64,000 nucleotides of DNA, taken from assembly GCF_002979775.1 (NCBI RefSeq), contig NZ_PCPR01000019.1, forward strand, positions 1 to 64,000, written 5' to 3'. Source of the DNA: Arthrobacter sp. MYb23. GTDB taxonomy: Bacteria > Actinomycetota > Actinomycetes > Actinomycetales > Micrococcaceae. How positions within the stretch are numbered: position 1 is the first letter of the stretch; the number at the start of each line of letters is the position of its first letter. Shown piece by piece: positions 16,492-24,766 of this stretch. Position numbers and translations under genes: made by a program. Under the pieces are notes generated by a model that did no database searches, was not told the DNA's origin, and worked only from the letters and a program-made list of their open reading frames with translations.

Positions 16492-17520
16492 CTACGGCGT
16501 CTGCACGGATGCCAACACGGCATCGATCACGGTCTCCACGGAAATTTCCTCAACTACGGCATCGAAGCCGAGAATGATCCGGTGACGCAGGATCCGATGT
16601 GCAAGGTTCTTGACGTCCTCAGGAATGACGTGGTCACGTCCCTTGAGCAGAGCCATGGCGCGGGCCGCCTGGCTGAAGGCTATGCTGGCCCGCGGGCTGG
16701 CCCCGAATTCCACAACGTTTGCCAGCCGGGGCTCCAAATACTGTGAAGCGTTGCGGGTCACGTAGGCGAGCCCCACGATGTACCGAACGATTGCCGGATC
16801 AATATAGACCCGCCGCACCAGTTCCTGGACTTGGACCACGGCGTCAAGGGACGCCGCGGCCGGAGGCTTCTGCTCTGCACTGAACACGCCGGCGTCAATG
16901 CGCCGGATAACTTCCGCTTCCTCCGCAGGGCTCGGATAGTCCAGGACGTCCTTAAGCATGAACCGGTCCATCTGGGCTTCGGGAAGACGGTACGTCCCTT
17001 CCTGCTCGATGGGGTTTTGCGTCGCAAGCACCAGGAAGGGCTGCGGCAAAGGATAGGACTCGCCACCTATGGAGGTCTGCCGCTCCTGCATCGCTTCGAG
17101 CATGGCACTCTGTGTCTTGGCACTGGATCGGTTGATCTCATCCAACAGCACAATGTTGGCGTGAACCGGTCCCAGCTGCGTGACGAACGTCCCCTTGGCG
17201 GCGTCAAAAATCTGTGTGCCGGCGATGTCGCTGGGCAACAGGTCCGGCGTGCACTGTATCCGGCGGAACTCTGCACTCACCGACTCCGCGATCGCTTGGG
17301 CCGCTGTGGTCTTGGCCAGGCCGGGAACACTTTCCAGCAGGACATGCCCGCCGGTCAGCAGACCGATGACCAACGTCTCACGCAGCCTGGCCTGACCCAC
17401 CACTTTGTTTTCGAAGCTGCGGACGATGCTGCCGACGAGTTGCTGGGCACGGGCCATGTCCGGTGCATCGATTCCCGCCATGGCTGTGATCTGTTGCACT
17501 CGTGGTCCCCTCGCTGGCAT
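16492..17520 (-). CDS. MoxR-family AAA+ ATPase
   Basis: The 342-residue ATPase is the first gene of the operon. The Walker A motif SVPGLAKT lies at residues 64-71, Walker B is IVLLDEINR near 122-130, and sensor/arginine motifs follow (LATQNPIEQEGTYRLPEAQMDRF). A MoxR C-terminal lid includes GASPRASIAF. MoxR ATPases act as chaperones with vWA proteins, as the downstream genes suggest. The start is either ATG 17520 or ATG 17481 (MAGIDAPDM); no good ribosome-binding site separates the two. Confidence 0.92.
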   Translation of the reverse strand: MPARGPRVQQITAMAGIDAPDMARAQQLVGSIVRSFENKVVGQARLRETLVIGLLTGGHVLLESVPGLAKTTAAQAIAESVSAEFRRIQCTPDLLPSDIAGTQIFDAAKGTFVTQLGPVHANIVLLDEINRSSAKTQSAMLEAMQERQTSIGGESYPLPQPFLVLATQNPIEQEGTYRLPEAQMDRFMLKDVLDYPSPAEEAEVIRRIDAGVFSAEQKPPAAASLDAVVQVQELVRRVYIDPAIVRYIVGLAYVTRNASQYLEPRLANVVEFGASPRASIAFSQAARAMALLKGRDHVIPEDVKNLAHRILRHRIILGFDAVVEEISVETVIDAVLASVQTP

Positions 17521-17615
17521 TGATGTGAAACGGCCACTCTATCCAAGCCTTCCTTGGTGCGGCACCGCAATGGGTACCCCTCCCCATGTGGACTTCAGAG
17601 GTCTATCCTTTTGCC

Positions 17616-17819
17616 ATGCATCAGCTACCAGCCGCCTATCAGAAGTACCTCGCCTCCCAGGACCAGCACGTCATCGACGCCGTACGGCCGGTCCTGCTCC
17701 AGTCTGCAGCAGACCAACGGCACGGCGTACGCATCACCTTCAACAGGGGCCCTACCGGACACCAGGCCCACCTGGACGAGACCGTACCCTACGGCGAGAT
17801 CATCGAGGACATCGACTGA
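17616..17819 (+). CDS. Small hypothetical protein, 67 residues
   Basis: I do not recognise this protein. It starts MHQLPAAYQKYLASQDQ, has no membrane segment and ends in an acidic EIIEDID. It is divergent from the MoxR gene and converges on the permease gene, 7 bases from that stop. AGAGG lies about 14 bases upstream of the ATG, which is rather far. Codon use is like that of neighbouring genes, with strong GC in third positions, which supports a real gene. Confidence 0.5.
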   Translation: MHQLPAAYQKYLASQDQHVIDAVRPVLLQSAADQRHGVRITFNRGPTGHQAHLDETVPYGEIIEDID

Positions 17820-17826
17820 CGATCAG

Positions 17827-18705
17827 CTAGCCCTTCATGGCACCGGAGAGGGCGAATGAATTTCCCATGCCACGCGATACCAGCGCGTAAAGCACCAAGA
17901 CGGGGACGGAATACAGGATGGAGAACGCGGCCAGCTGGCCGTACGCAATCGCCCCGTGCTGACCGAAGAAGCTGAAGATGGACACGGCGGCTGGTTGCTT
18001 TCCGGTGGACAGCAACAGGATGAAAGGGACGAAGAAGTTCCCCCATGCCTGGATGAAAACGAAGATGAACACCACTCCCAGCCCCTGCCGCATCAGGGGT
18101 AAGACGATGCTCCGGAGCGTCGCCAACGTCGAGGCCCCGTCCACCCATGCCGCTTCCTCCAACTCCAGCGGGACCGAATCCATGAAGTTCTTGGTCATCC
18201 AAATCGCCATGGGCAAAGTAGTGGTGGCCATGAAGAAAATCGTCGCCGCCATGGAATCCAGAAACTGCAGCTGAACAAACAAGCCGTAGACAGGCACCAT
18301 GATGGCAGTCACCGGCAACGACGTCCCAAAAAGGACCGTGTACATGAAGGGCTTGTTGAACCGCGACTGATACCTGGACAACGGGTACGCGGCGAGCACC
18401 GCAGCAAGGACATTGACCACAGCAGTGCCCGCCGACAACAGGAAACTGTTGGCCAAGGGCTGAAACAACAGCTCAGGAGTCATCACAGCACGGAAATTCT
18501 CAGTGGACGGCGCCGCCGGAACCTTGGTCTGGTAACCGGCTTGGGGATCAACAGAGGCCAACAGCAACCACAGCAGGGGCGCAACAAAGCACACCCCGAT
18601 CACCGCAAGGGCGATGTCCGCACCCAGCCTCGCCGTCGACCTGGAGCTGCCACCCGTCGTCGAGCTTTCAGTCCTGAACCGCGCTCGCAGTCCACTGCCG
18701 ATCAT
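17827..18705 (-). CDS. Sugar ABC transporter permease (MalG type)
   Basis: The 292-residue inner-membrane permease has about six hydrophobic segments and the EAA loop that contacts the ATPase (ELEEAAWVDGASTLATLRS, about residues 185-203). It is the distal gene of the importer and overlaps the MalF-type permease by ATGA. The partner substrate-binding protein is encoded upstream. No ATPase gene is present, which is usual for actinobacterial sugar importers that share one MsiK-type ATPase encoded elsewhere. The sugar is not predictable. Confidence 0.93.
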   Translation of the reverse strand: MIGSGLRARFRTESSTTGGSSRSTARLGADIALAVIGVCFVAPLLWLLLASVDPQAGYQTKVPAAPSTENFRAVMTPELLFQPLANSFLLSAGTAVVNVLAAVLAAYPLSRYQSRFNKPFMYTVLFGTSLPVTAIMVPVYGLFVQLQFLDSMAATIFFMATTTLPMAIWMTKNFMDSVPLELEEAAWVDGASTLATLRSIVLPLMRQGLGVVFIFVFIQAWGNFFVPFILLLSTGKQPAAVSIFSFFGQHGAIAYGQLAAFSILYSVPVLVLYALVSRGMGNSFALSGAMKG

Positions 18706-19571
18706 GACTTTTGCTCCCGCAATAGCCGCACGTACACAGCACCGAACACCATTCCCAGAAGAATCAGTACTGAGGCCACAGCGGTGCCGTAGCCGATGTC
18801 TCCAAACTTGAAGGCCTCCTGGTAAGCCAACACGGGCAACGTGGTGCTGGCGTTAGCGGGACCGCCTGCGGTCATCACCCAGATCAGGGTGAACACCGCC
18901 AACGTCTGAAGCGTGATCAACATCAGGTTGGTGGCTATGCTGCTCCGGATCAGCGGCAGCGTGATAAAGGCGAGCCGTTGCCAGCCGCGCGCTCCATCCA
19001 TGAGTGCCGCCTCTGTGACATCCCGGGGAACATCAGCCAACGCCGCCCGGTAGACCAACATAGAGAAGGCAGTTCCGCGCCACGTGTTCGCCAGGACGAT
19101 TGCCACCAAAGGAAACGAGTACAACCAATCCGGCCCCGCGCTACCAAAGGCACCCAGTACTTGGTTGAGCGTCCCATCCCGGTTGAAGTAGGCGTAGGCG
19201 GCAAATGCCGCCACAATCTCCGGCAGCACCCAGGCCGCCACCACCGCGGTCCCTACCCACGATGCCACCGCCCGGCGCGAACGCGTCATCAGCAGGGCAA
19301 TGAGCAAGCCCAACACATTCTGGCCCAACACGGCGGACGCAGCGACGAACACCACCGTGAGCCACGCGGCCAAAGGGAAGGAATCGTCGCTGAACATCCG
19401 GACATAATTGTCCGCACCCACCCACTGAGGATCCCTCGCCGCTTTCCCCGACAACGCAGCGTCCGTGAACGACGCGTAAAAGGACCACGCCACAGGAGCC
19501 ATCAGGAACACCAGGAGCAGAAGAACGGACGGAACTACCGGGAGCAGCCGCAGGAAGCGGCGAATTCTCAT
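18702..19571 (-). CDS. Sugar ABC transporter permease (MalF type)
   Basis: The 289-residue permease has a basic N-terminus, six hydrophobic segments and the EAA loop VPRDVTEAALMDGARGWQRL at about residues 183-202. It pairs with the MalG-type permease to form the channel. It overlaps both the substrate-binding protein gene (at its start) and the MalG-type gene (at its end) by ATGA, so the three are a single translationally coupled operon. Confidence 0.93.
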   Translation of the reverse strand: MRIRRFLRLLPVVPSVLLLLVFLMAPVAWSFYASFTDAALSGKAARDPQWVGADNYVRMFSDDSFPLAAWLTVVFVAASAVLGQNVLGLLIALLMTRSRRAVASWVGTAVVAAWVLPEIVAAFAAYAYFNRDGTLNQVLGAFGSAGPDWLYSFPLVAIVLANTWRGTAFSMLVYRAALADVPRDVTEAALMDGARGWQRLAFITLPLIRSSIATNLMLITLQTLAVFTLIWVMTAGGPANASTTLPVLAYQEAFKFGDIGYGTAVASVLILLGMVFGAVYVRLLREQKS

Positions 19572-20986
19572 TTCTCCAGGACCTTGTCCTCACCTACCAG
19601 CTTGCGGACGGTGGCATCGTATTCAGCCGCTGCGTCCTCAGGACTCTGCTTGCCGGTGATGACGGACTCAGTGGCTACCTGGACAGCCGTGGAAATCCTG
19701 GGGTAGTCGGCGGTCGCGGGCCGGTAATGCGTCACCTTCACCAAGTCTGAAACGTCCTTCACGAACGGGTTGGCCGCCAAGTACTCAGGCTCGGAGGCCA
19801 CATCCGTCCGCACGGCGATCTGGGAATTGTTGATGTCGTAGGCAAGCGCATTCTTTTTGTTCAGTGCCGTGGTGAGGAAGCTGAAGGCCAGCTCAGGGTT
19901 CCTGCTCTTTGCCCCCACAGCCAGTGTCCAGCCGCCGGACATGCTCACGCCGCCGGGATCCTGTCCCTTCTGCGTGGGGAACATCGCAACGCCCATGTCC
20001 TGCTCATAGCCGGCCCACTCGTAAGCGCCGCCTTTCTGCCAGAACGACGGCGTATAGGAACCCTCCACGGTTGCCCCAAGTTTGCCTTGCGGGAACCACT
20101 CGCCAAAAACCTTTTTCCAGACGTTGGCGTCCAGGGCTTCGGCAGGACTCACGGCGAGCTTCTCGTCATAGAGGGTTTTCAGAAACGTCAAAGAGTCGGT
20201 GAAACCCTGGGAACCCACCACCCACTTCTTTGCGTCCACGTCATACAAGCTGCTGTCAGTGCCGTAAAGCAACTCATAAAAGCCCTGCATGACAGTACCC
20301 TCGCCGGTCCCCTTGCCTGCATACATGTTGAAGGGGATGACGTCAGGACTCGCGGCCTTCATGGCGCGGGCAGCCGTCAGGATCTCATCCCAGGATTTCG
20401 GCTGCCACGGTACCTGAATCCCAGCTTTCTGCAGGACAGTCTTGTTGTACCAAATGGCCCGGGTATCGGTGCCCAGCGGAACTGCGTAAATACCGCCGTC
20501 GTCCGCGCGGCCGGCCTCCTTGGCCGCTTCGCTGAACGCCGCCCAGTCATCCCACTTCTCCAGGTAACCGTCCAATTTGAGGAGGTAACCGGCGTCGACG
20601 TCGGAACGAACCTTGAAGGTGTCCTCATAGAAGACGTCCGGTGCCGTGTCACCTGACCGCTGAGCCAGAGCCAGTTTGGTCCCGTAGTCGTCGTCGTTGG
20701 CCTGGATGGGTTGGAGGTCCACTGTCACGCCGGTATTGGACGCCTCGAACTCTTTTTTGGCGTCCTGCATGACCGCATCCAAAGCCGTGAACGAATCGGT
20801 CTTCTGATAAACGATCTTCAGGCTCTTGCTCTCCGCAGCCTCAGGCGTAGGCGAACAGGACGTCGCTGCCGCAAGGACGGCAGCGACGGACACGAGAGTG
20901 ACAGCAAACTTTACCGGCGCATACTTCAGCGGCATTTGCATCACTGGCGTTTTAATCACTGGCACTTTAATCACTGGGCGGCGCAT
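19568..20986 (-). CDS. Extracellular sugar-binding lipoprotein
   Basis: The 472-residue family-1 solute-binding protein is lipid-anchored, with a hydrophobic signal at about residues 27-43 and lipobox AATSC at Cys44. It captures a sugar or oligosaccharide for the two downstream permeases. The start at 20986 is supported by GGAG five bases upstream. A second candidate is ATG at 20941 (MQMPLKYAP). Between them the sequence is a fourfold 15-bp repeat, giving an odd pentapeptide-repeat extension ahead of the signal peptide. The ROK regulator lies 101 bases upstream on the same strand and probably controls it. Confidence 0.92.
   Translation of the reverse strand: MRRPVIKVPVIKTPVMQMPLKYAPVKFAVTLVSVAAVLAAATSCSPTPEAAESKSLKIVYQKTDSFTALDAVMQDAKKEFEASNTGVTVDLQPIQANDDDYGTKLALAQRSGDTAPDVFYEDTFKVRSDVDAGYLLKLDGYLEKWDDWAAFSEAAKEAGRADDGGIYAVPLGTDTRAIWYNKTVLQKAGIQVPWQPKSWDEILTAARAMKAASPDVIPFNMYAGKGTGEGTVMQGFYELLYGTDSSLYDVDAKKWVVGSQGFTDSLTFLKTLYDEKLAVSPAEALDANVWKKVFGEWFPQGKLGATVEGSYTPSFWQKGGAYEWAGYEQDMGVAMFPTQKGQDPGGVSMSGGWTLAVGAKSRNPELAFSFLTTALNKKNALAYDINNSQIAVRTDVASEPEYLAANPFVKDVSDLVKVTHYRPATADYPRISTAVQVATESVITGKQSPEDAAAEYDATVRKLVGEDKVLEK
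20915..20974 (-). repeat. 15-bp tandem repeat at the 5' end of the binding-protein gene
   Basis: Four in-frame 15-base units encode VIKVP, VIKTP, VMQMP and LKYAP. The first two units differ at 2 of 15 bases and the later ones are more diverged. They extend the N-terminus ahead of the lipoprotein signal and look like replication-slippage products. Confidence 0.8.
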
Positions 20987-21087
20987 GTTGCTCCATTCAG
21001 TCGAACGTGGCTTCAGCCCCCATGCTTCACCGCGACACGCCTGCGACGTGGCCGAGCCTTGTGGATATTCAGTTGTCCTGCTTGGAA

Positions 21088-22338
21088 CTACCCTTCCAGC
21101 AGGAGCCTTTGCGCCCTGGGTGCCAGCATGTGCTCCAAAACCAAGCAGGCGGCACCAATGGCTCCAACGTCTTCACCTACACCGGAACCCACAACTTCGA
21201 GATCGTGGATCATGCGGGCTGCGTTGTTTTTGTCCAGCAATTGAGGAACGCGTTCCATGAAGTACGGTGACATGCGCCCCCAGAACGGACCCCCGAAGAC
21301 GACGCGCTCCACGTCCAAGGTGTTGGTCACTATGGAAACAGCACGCGCCACCAAGGTTGCGGACTTGTCCAGGATTGCAATGGCCCTGACGTCACCAGCA
21401 TCTGCTGCATCACACAACTGGGCATAGCGCTCCTGGACTTCGGGGCCGTCCGCCCCTGACCGGTGACCGTCGAGCACCCCAGCGGCTTCGGCCTCCGCCA
21501 CCAGCACCTGCGGAATGCAGGAAGACTTCACGCAGCCACGCAATCCACAATCACACTGCGGACCGCCAGGGTCCACCACGATGTGGCCGATTTCGCCGGC
21601 GTTGCCCGAAGTGCCGCGCACTACTTCGTCGTTGAGGACAATGCCGCAACCAATGCCGGTTCCCATGTACATGAACACGAAGCTGCCGGCACCACTGGCG
21701 CCGCCAGCCCATGTTTCCGCAACAGCGGCACTCGTCACATCCTTGTCCACCAACGTTTCCATACCTGTGGCCTCGGCCAGGGCCTCCCTGATGCGCACAC
21801 GGTTCCAGCGCGTCAGGAGTGGCGGCTCCACCACAGAACCTTCGTCGAGGTCGATCGGGCCGGGGACCGCGACGCCCAGTCCAGCGATCTTGGAGGCATC
21901 GATGCCGGATTCCTCGATGAGGACATTGATCTGTTCAGCGATGCTGGTGATCACGTCGGCCGGGTCGCCGCCGGGGGTGGCCATCCGGGAATGCTTCACG
22001 ACGTCACCCAGCAAGTCCAGAACTACAAAGGTGATGACAGCCGGGTCCAGGTGAACGCCCACAGCGTACATGCCTGCCGGGTTCAGCCGCAGGATAGTCC
22101 TGGGCTTGCCCGGCCCTGAACCTTCCTTGCCGGCCTCCACGATCAACGCCTGGTCCAGGAGACGCCTGGAAATATTTGAAATCGTCTGCGGGGAAAGTCC
22201 CACGATCTGAGCCAACTCAACGCGGCTGAGTCCACCAGATGAGCGGCGGATCGCCTCCAGAATGACGGTCAAATTGAAGTCCCCCATGCGGGGAAGGTTG
22301 GTTCCGCGCCTCGGTGTCGGCTGCCGGATCTCAGTCAC
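21088..22338 (-). CDS. ROK-family transcriptional regulator
   Basis: The 416-residue protein has an N-terminal winged helix-turn-helix (about residues 20-75, with LSRVELAQIVGLSPQTISNIS) and a ROK sugar-kinase-like domain. The ROK zinc site is visible as HIVVDPGGPQCDCGLRGC. These repressors usually sense a sugar and control the adjacent uptake genes. Here the ABC importer operon lies 101 bases downstream on the same strand. A perfect inverted repeat at 22362-22376, just upstream of the start, is a candidate autoregulatory operator. Confidence 0.92.
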   Translation of the reverse strand: MTEIRQPTPRRGTNLPRMGDFNLTVILEAIRRSSGGLSRVELAQIVGLSPQTISNISRRLLDQALIVEAGKEGSGPGKPRTILRLNPAGMYAVGVHLDPAVITFVVLDLLGDVVKHSRMATPGGDPADVITSIAEQINVLIEESGIDASKIAGLGVAVPGPIDLDEGSVVEPPLLTRWNRVRIREALAEATGMETLVDKDVTSAAVAETWAGGASGAGSFVFMYMGTGIGCGIVLNDEVVRGTSGNAGEIGHIVVDPGGPQCDCGLRGCVKSSCIPQVLVAEAEAAGVLDGHRSGADGPEVQERYAQLCDAADAGDVRAIAILDKSATLVARAVSIVTNTLDVERVVFGGPFWGRMSPYFMERVPQLLDKNNAARMIHDLEVVGSGVGEDVGAIGAACLVLEHMLAPRAQRLLLEG

Positions 22339-22361
22339 TGATGCCCCTCGTCATTGGGATG

Positions 22362-22376
22362 AACTTCGTCGAAGTT
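22362..22376. promoter_or_regulatory. Candidate ROK operator (inverted repeat)
   Basis: AACTTCG and CGAAGTT form a perfect 7-bp inverted repeat around one base, 24 bases upstream of the ROK gene start. The size and position fit a repressor operator. No second copy was found just upstream of the sugar-binding protein gene, which weakens the case. Confidence 0.4.
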
Positions 22377-22496
22377 GGTCGTTGTCTGAATCGTACGATA
22401 CCGCCGCCGTTACGGGTATGAGCACACGCTGACACCGGCATCAGGGGTTGGTAACGATGCCGCTGAATCCATGAATTCCAGGCTCAGTGGCGCGGC

Positions 22497-23618
22497 TTAG
22501 GACTTTCGGCTGCGGGTTACCGTGAATTTTGGATTGCGGCCTTCCTCCACCGTCGGCCCGATGTGCCGTTCAAGGGCGGCCCGGTACTGCAAGTGGCTGT
22601 TGTAGACAGTCCACAGCTCTCCACCGGGGGCCAGAACCCGGGCGGCAGCCTGAAACATCTTCAGCGCAGCGCCGGTGTGAACACTGGCGCCCAGGTGGAA
22701 CGGCGGGTTCAGAAGGATGAGGTCGACACTGCCGGATTCAAGGGTGGACATTGCGTCATCGTGGACCACTGCCAGCCGCTCCCCCAGACCGTTTGCAGCT
22801 GCCGTGGCCTTGGCAGAAGCAACTGCCGCCGCCGACTGGTCGGTGGCGAGCACGCGGGCATCCGGGTGGCGAAGCGCATACATGGTGGCGAGAATGCCGG
22901 TACCGCACCCCAGGTCCACAGCCTGCCGGGCGGAAGGCATACGGTCCATGAACGTCAGCAAATACCGCGTACCAATATCCAGGCGGGCGCCGGAAAAAGC
23001 AGCACCATGCGCACACACGGTAATCCCCAGTTCAGGCAGGGCCTCCACCACCGGAAAGGGGCGTTCACCCAGGGTTGTTTTGGGATCCCGTGCCACCAGG
23101 ATCCGGGATTTACGGCGGGCAAGTTGCGGTTGGACGGATGAGAAGTACCGTTCCAGGACCGCGTTCATGCCAAGGGACATGTGCTTGACGCGACCTCCGG
23201 CGAGCAGGACTGCATGCGGGGCGGCAAATCTGGCAACGGCGTCGGCGATTTCCTCCAACTCAGCCAGCGACTTAGGCAACTGCAAAAGCACCACGCCGGC
23301 GTCGTGCAGCAACTCCCGGTCCAGTTCGTGCTCAGTGAAGCGACCCTCCACACCGGCTGCTGCGGCATTGCGTTTCAGCGCAAGCCTTCCAGTGAAAAGG
23401 TCCTGATTCACGCGTACATGCCCGACGCCGAGCCCAACCAAAGCGCCCAAGGTCAGGGCGCCGTAGCGGTCTCCAAGGACAACCACCTTGGAATCAGGGC
23501 CCAGCAGATCTACAGCCGCCTCCAGCAGAAGACTGTCTGTGGCATCAAAGGCCTGCAGATTGTCCGCCTCGACGTCAGGAAGCCTGCTCAACCCCTTCAA
23601 GAGCGCTTCAACATCCAT
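22497..23618 (-). CDS. RlmG/RsmC-type rRNA guanine-N2 methyltransferase
   Basis: The protein is about 373 residues from ATG 23618 (MDVEALLKGL), close to the length of E. coli RlmG. It has a degenerate N-terminal methyltransferase-like half and a C-terminal catalytic half with SAM motif I (AVDLGCGTGILA) and the N-P-P-F catalytic tetrad (ILLNPPFH) of RsmC/RlmG N2-guanine methyltransferases. It probably methylates a guanine in rRNA; whether 16S or 23S cannot be told. The frame is open to 23744, but the upstream part looks non-coding. Confidence 0.82.
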   Translation of the reverse strand: MDVEALLKGLSRLPDVEADNLQAFDATDSLLLEAAVDLLGPDSKVVVLGDRYGALTLGALVGLGVGHVRVNQDLFTGRLALKRNAAAAGVEGRFTEHELDRELLHDAGVVLLQLPKSLAELEEIADAVARFAAPHAVLLAGGRVKHMSLGMNAVLERYFSSVQPQLARRKSRILVARDPKTTLGERPFPVVEALPELGITVCAHGAAFSGARLDIGTRYLLTFMDRMPSARQAVDLGCGTGILATMYALRHPDARVLATDQSAAAVASAKATAAANGLGERLAVVHDDAMSTLESGSVDLILLNPPFHLGASVHTGAALKMFQAAARVLAPGGELWTVYNSHLQYRAALERHIGPTVEEGRNPKFTVTRSRKS

Positions 23619-23817
23619 TGCCGTCACGGTGCGGTTCTCGCTTTCATGCTTAATTGTCTCGACTTTAGGCTGCCTTGGGAGGAACCTAGTGCTTGCACGA
23701 CGCAAACACCCGCCATGCCCTCGGACTCCGACGGCGGCAGGCATAGGTCACGGCGGCCCTTGGAGCCAGGCACCGGGATCCACCTGTTTTTGGGCTCCCA
23801 TCCCCCTGTGAGAAGCC

Positions 23818-24195
23818 ATGAGTGTCAATGTTGTCACGAACCTGGAAGTAAAGTCCCACAACTCTCCCGACGAAACGAGGCGCCCCGATAAGACGGTGCT
23901 GGACCTCGTCACCGTGGGGGAATACACAATCGGCCGAATGACCTTTGCACCAGGCTGGACTTGGGCCGACTGCATCAAACCTGTAGTTGGAACCGACTCC
24001 TGTGAGTTGAGCCACGTCGGATTCTGCGTTTCCGGCAATTTGGAAGTGGAAACCAACGACGGCGGCAAGATCAACATTTCAGCCGGTGATTCCTACAGCA
24101 TTCCGCCGGGGCACAACGCCCACGTGGTGGGTGACCAACCGTTCCAAGGCGTCGAGTTTGTCAGCGGAGCTGACTTCGCCCGCCCCAGCGAATAG
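23818..24195 (+). CDS. Cupin-domain protein
   Basis: The 125-residue single-domain beta-barrel protein has cupin motif 1 features (GWTWADCIKPVVGTDSCELSHVGFCVSGNLEVET) and motif 2 (AGDSYSIPPGHNAHVVGD), with His residues that could bind metal. Function is unknown. It is a lone gene ending just before a strong terminator, immediately left of the restriction-modification island. Confidence 0.85.
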   Translation: MSVNVVTNLEVKSHNSPDETRRPDKTVLDLVTVGEYTIGRMTFAPGWTWADCIKPVVGTDSCELSHVGFCVSGNLEVETNDGGKINISAGDSYSIPPGHNAHVVGDQPFQGVEFVSGADFARPSE

Positions 24196-24221
24196 TCCCG
24201 GTTGCTCAAGAACGACATGAA

Positions 24222-24250
24222 AAAGACCCCGCTCAATGAGCGGGGTCTTT
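24222..24250 (+). terminator. Terminator after the cupin gene
   Basis: A 12-14 bp perfect stem (aaagaccccgctca and its complement) is followed by T's on the plus strand; the A-run on the other side makes it potentially bidirectional. It marks the left limit of the backbone before the island. Confidence 0.88.
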
Positions 24251-24366
24251 CAACCGAAGTGGGACTGTTCTCCTGGCATGCAAACGAACTGCGTACGGCC
24301 CACCGGCACCTTTCGACAGATCGCTCGCAGTCTCGGCCGCAGGCGATCCAAGGCAGCACGCGCAAG

Positions 24367-24652
24367 ATGCAGCCACGACTATCGGCCGAGAAAGTCGGCC
24401 AGAGCGACAGCTTATGAAGCAGGGAAGACGGTCTACGAGCTCGCCGCCGAGTACGGCTGTCATCGCGTGACGATTAGCGGTGCCCTGAAGCGGCAAGGCG
24501 TCGCCCTCCGACGCACTTCGCCGACCGCTGAACAGATCGACGAGATGGTTCGCCTCTATGAATCTGGGCCGTCGCTAGCAAGGATCGGTGAGCAGTTCGC
24601 CATGAACGCCAGCACCGTGCTCGCCCAGTGCGCACGGCGCCAACGGCGGTGA
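24367..24652 (+). pseudogene. Frameshifted serine-recombinase helix-turn-helix fragment
   Basis: Frame one encodes RLSAEKVGQ (to about 24402). A second frame then continues the same motif as AYEAGKTVYELAAEYGCHRVTISGALKRQGVALRR and DEMVRLYESGPSLARIGEQFAMNASTV, the paired helix-turn-helix region typical of resolvase/invertase-type recombinases. The join needs a frameshift near 24403-24412, and the catalytic domain is missing. The reading then degenerates to ARRQRR and a stop. It is a remnant, not a working gene. Confidence 0.7.
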
Positions 24653-24764
24653 GGACGGTCCAGAAGTCCCAGGTCAGCGATCGGGGCAGGGCATTGACCA
24701 GAACGAGCACGATAAGCCACAAGACCTGCACCGCAACCCTCAGCCGCATTCGCATTCGGCTCAT
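24474..24764 (-). CDS. Truncated/chimeric small membrane protein after hsdR
   Basis: This 96-codon frame starts two bases after the hsdR stop, with AGAGGTGACG upstream, like an operon gene. Residues 1-45 look genuine: a basic N-terminus and a membrane helix (VAVQVLWLIVLVLVNALP). From about residue 45 the reading turns Arg/Ser-rich and lies antisense to the recombinase remnant, so the original C-terminus was probably lost at a junction near 24620-24635. The function is unknown, and whether the chimera is expressed is uncertain. Confidence 0.4.
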   Translation of the reverse strand: MSRMRMRLRVAVQVLWLIVLVLVNALPRSLTWDFWTVLTAVGAVRTGRARCWRSWRTAHRSLLATAQIHRGEPSRRSVQRSAKCVGGRRLAASGHR

Positions 24765-24766
24765 GG

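Noticed and set aside
24252..24420. Copy of the tRNA-Ala 3' end as a left attachment site
   Set aside because: Reading the left boundary for the tRNA 3' sequence (tggtggagctgagg) found no direct repeat, so tRNA-targeted integration is not proven.
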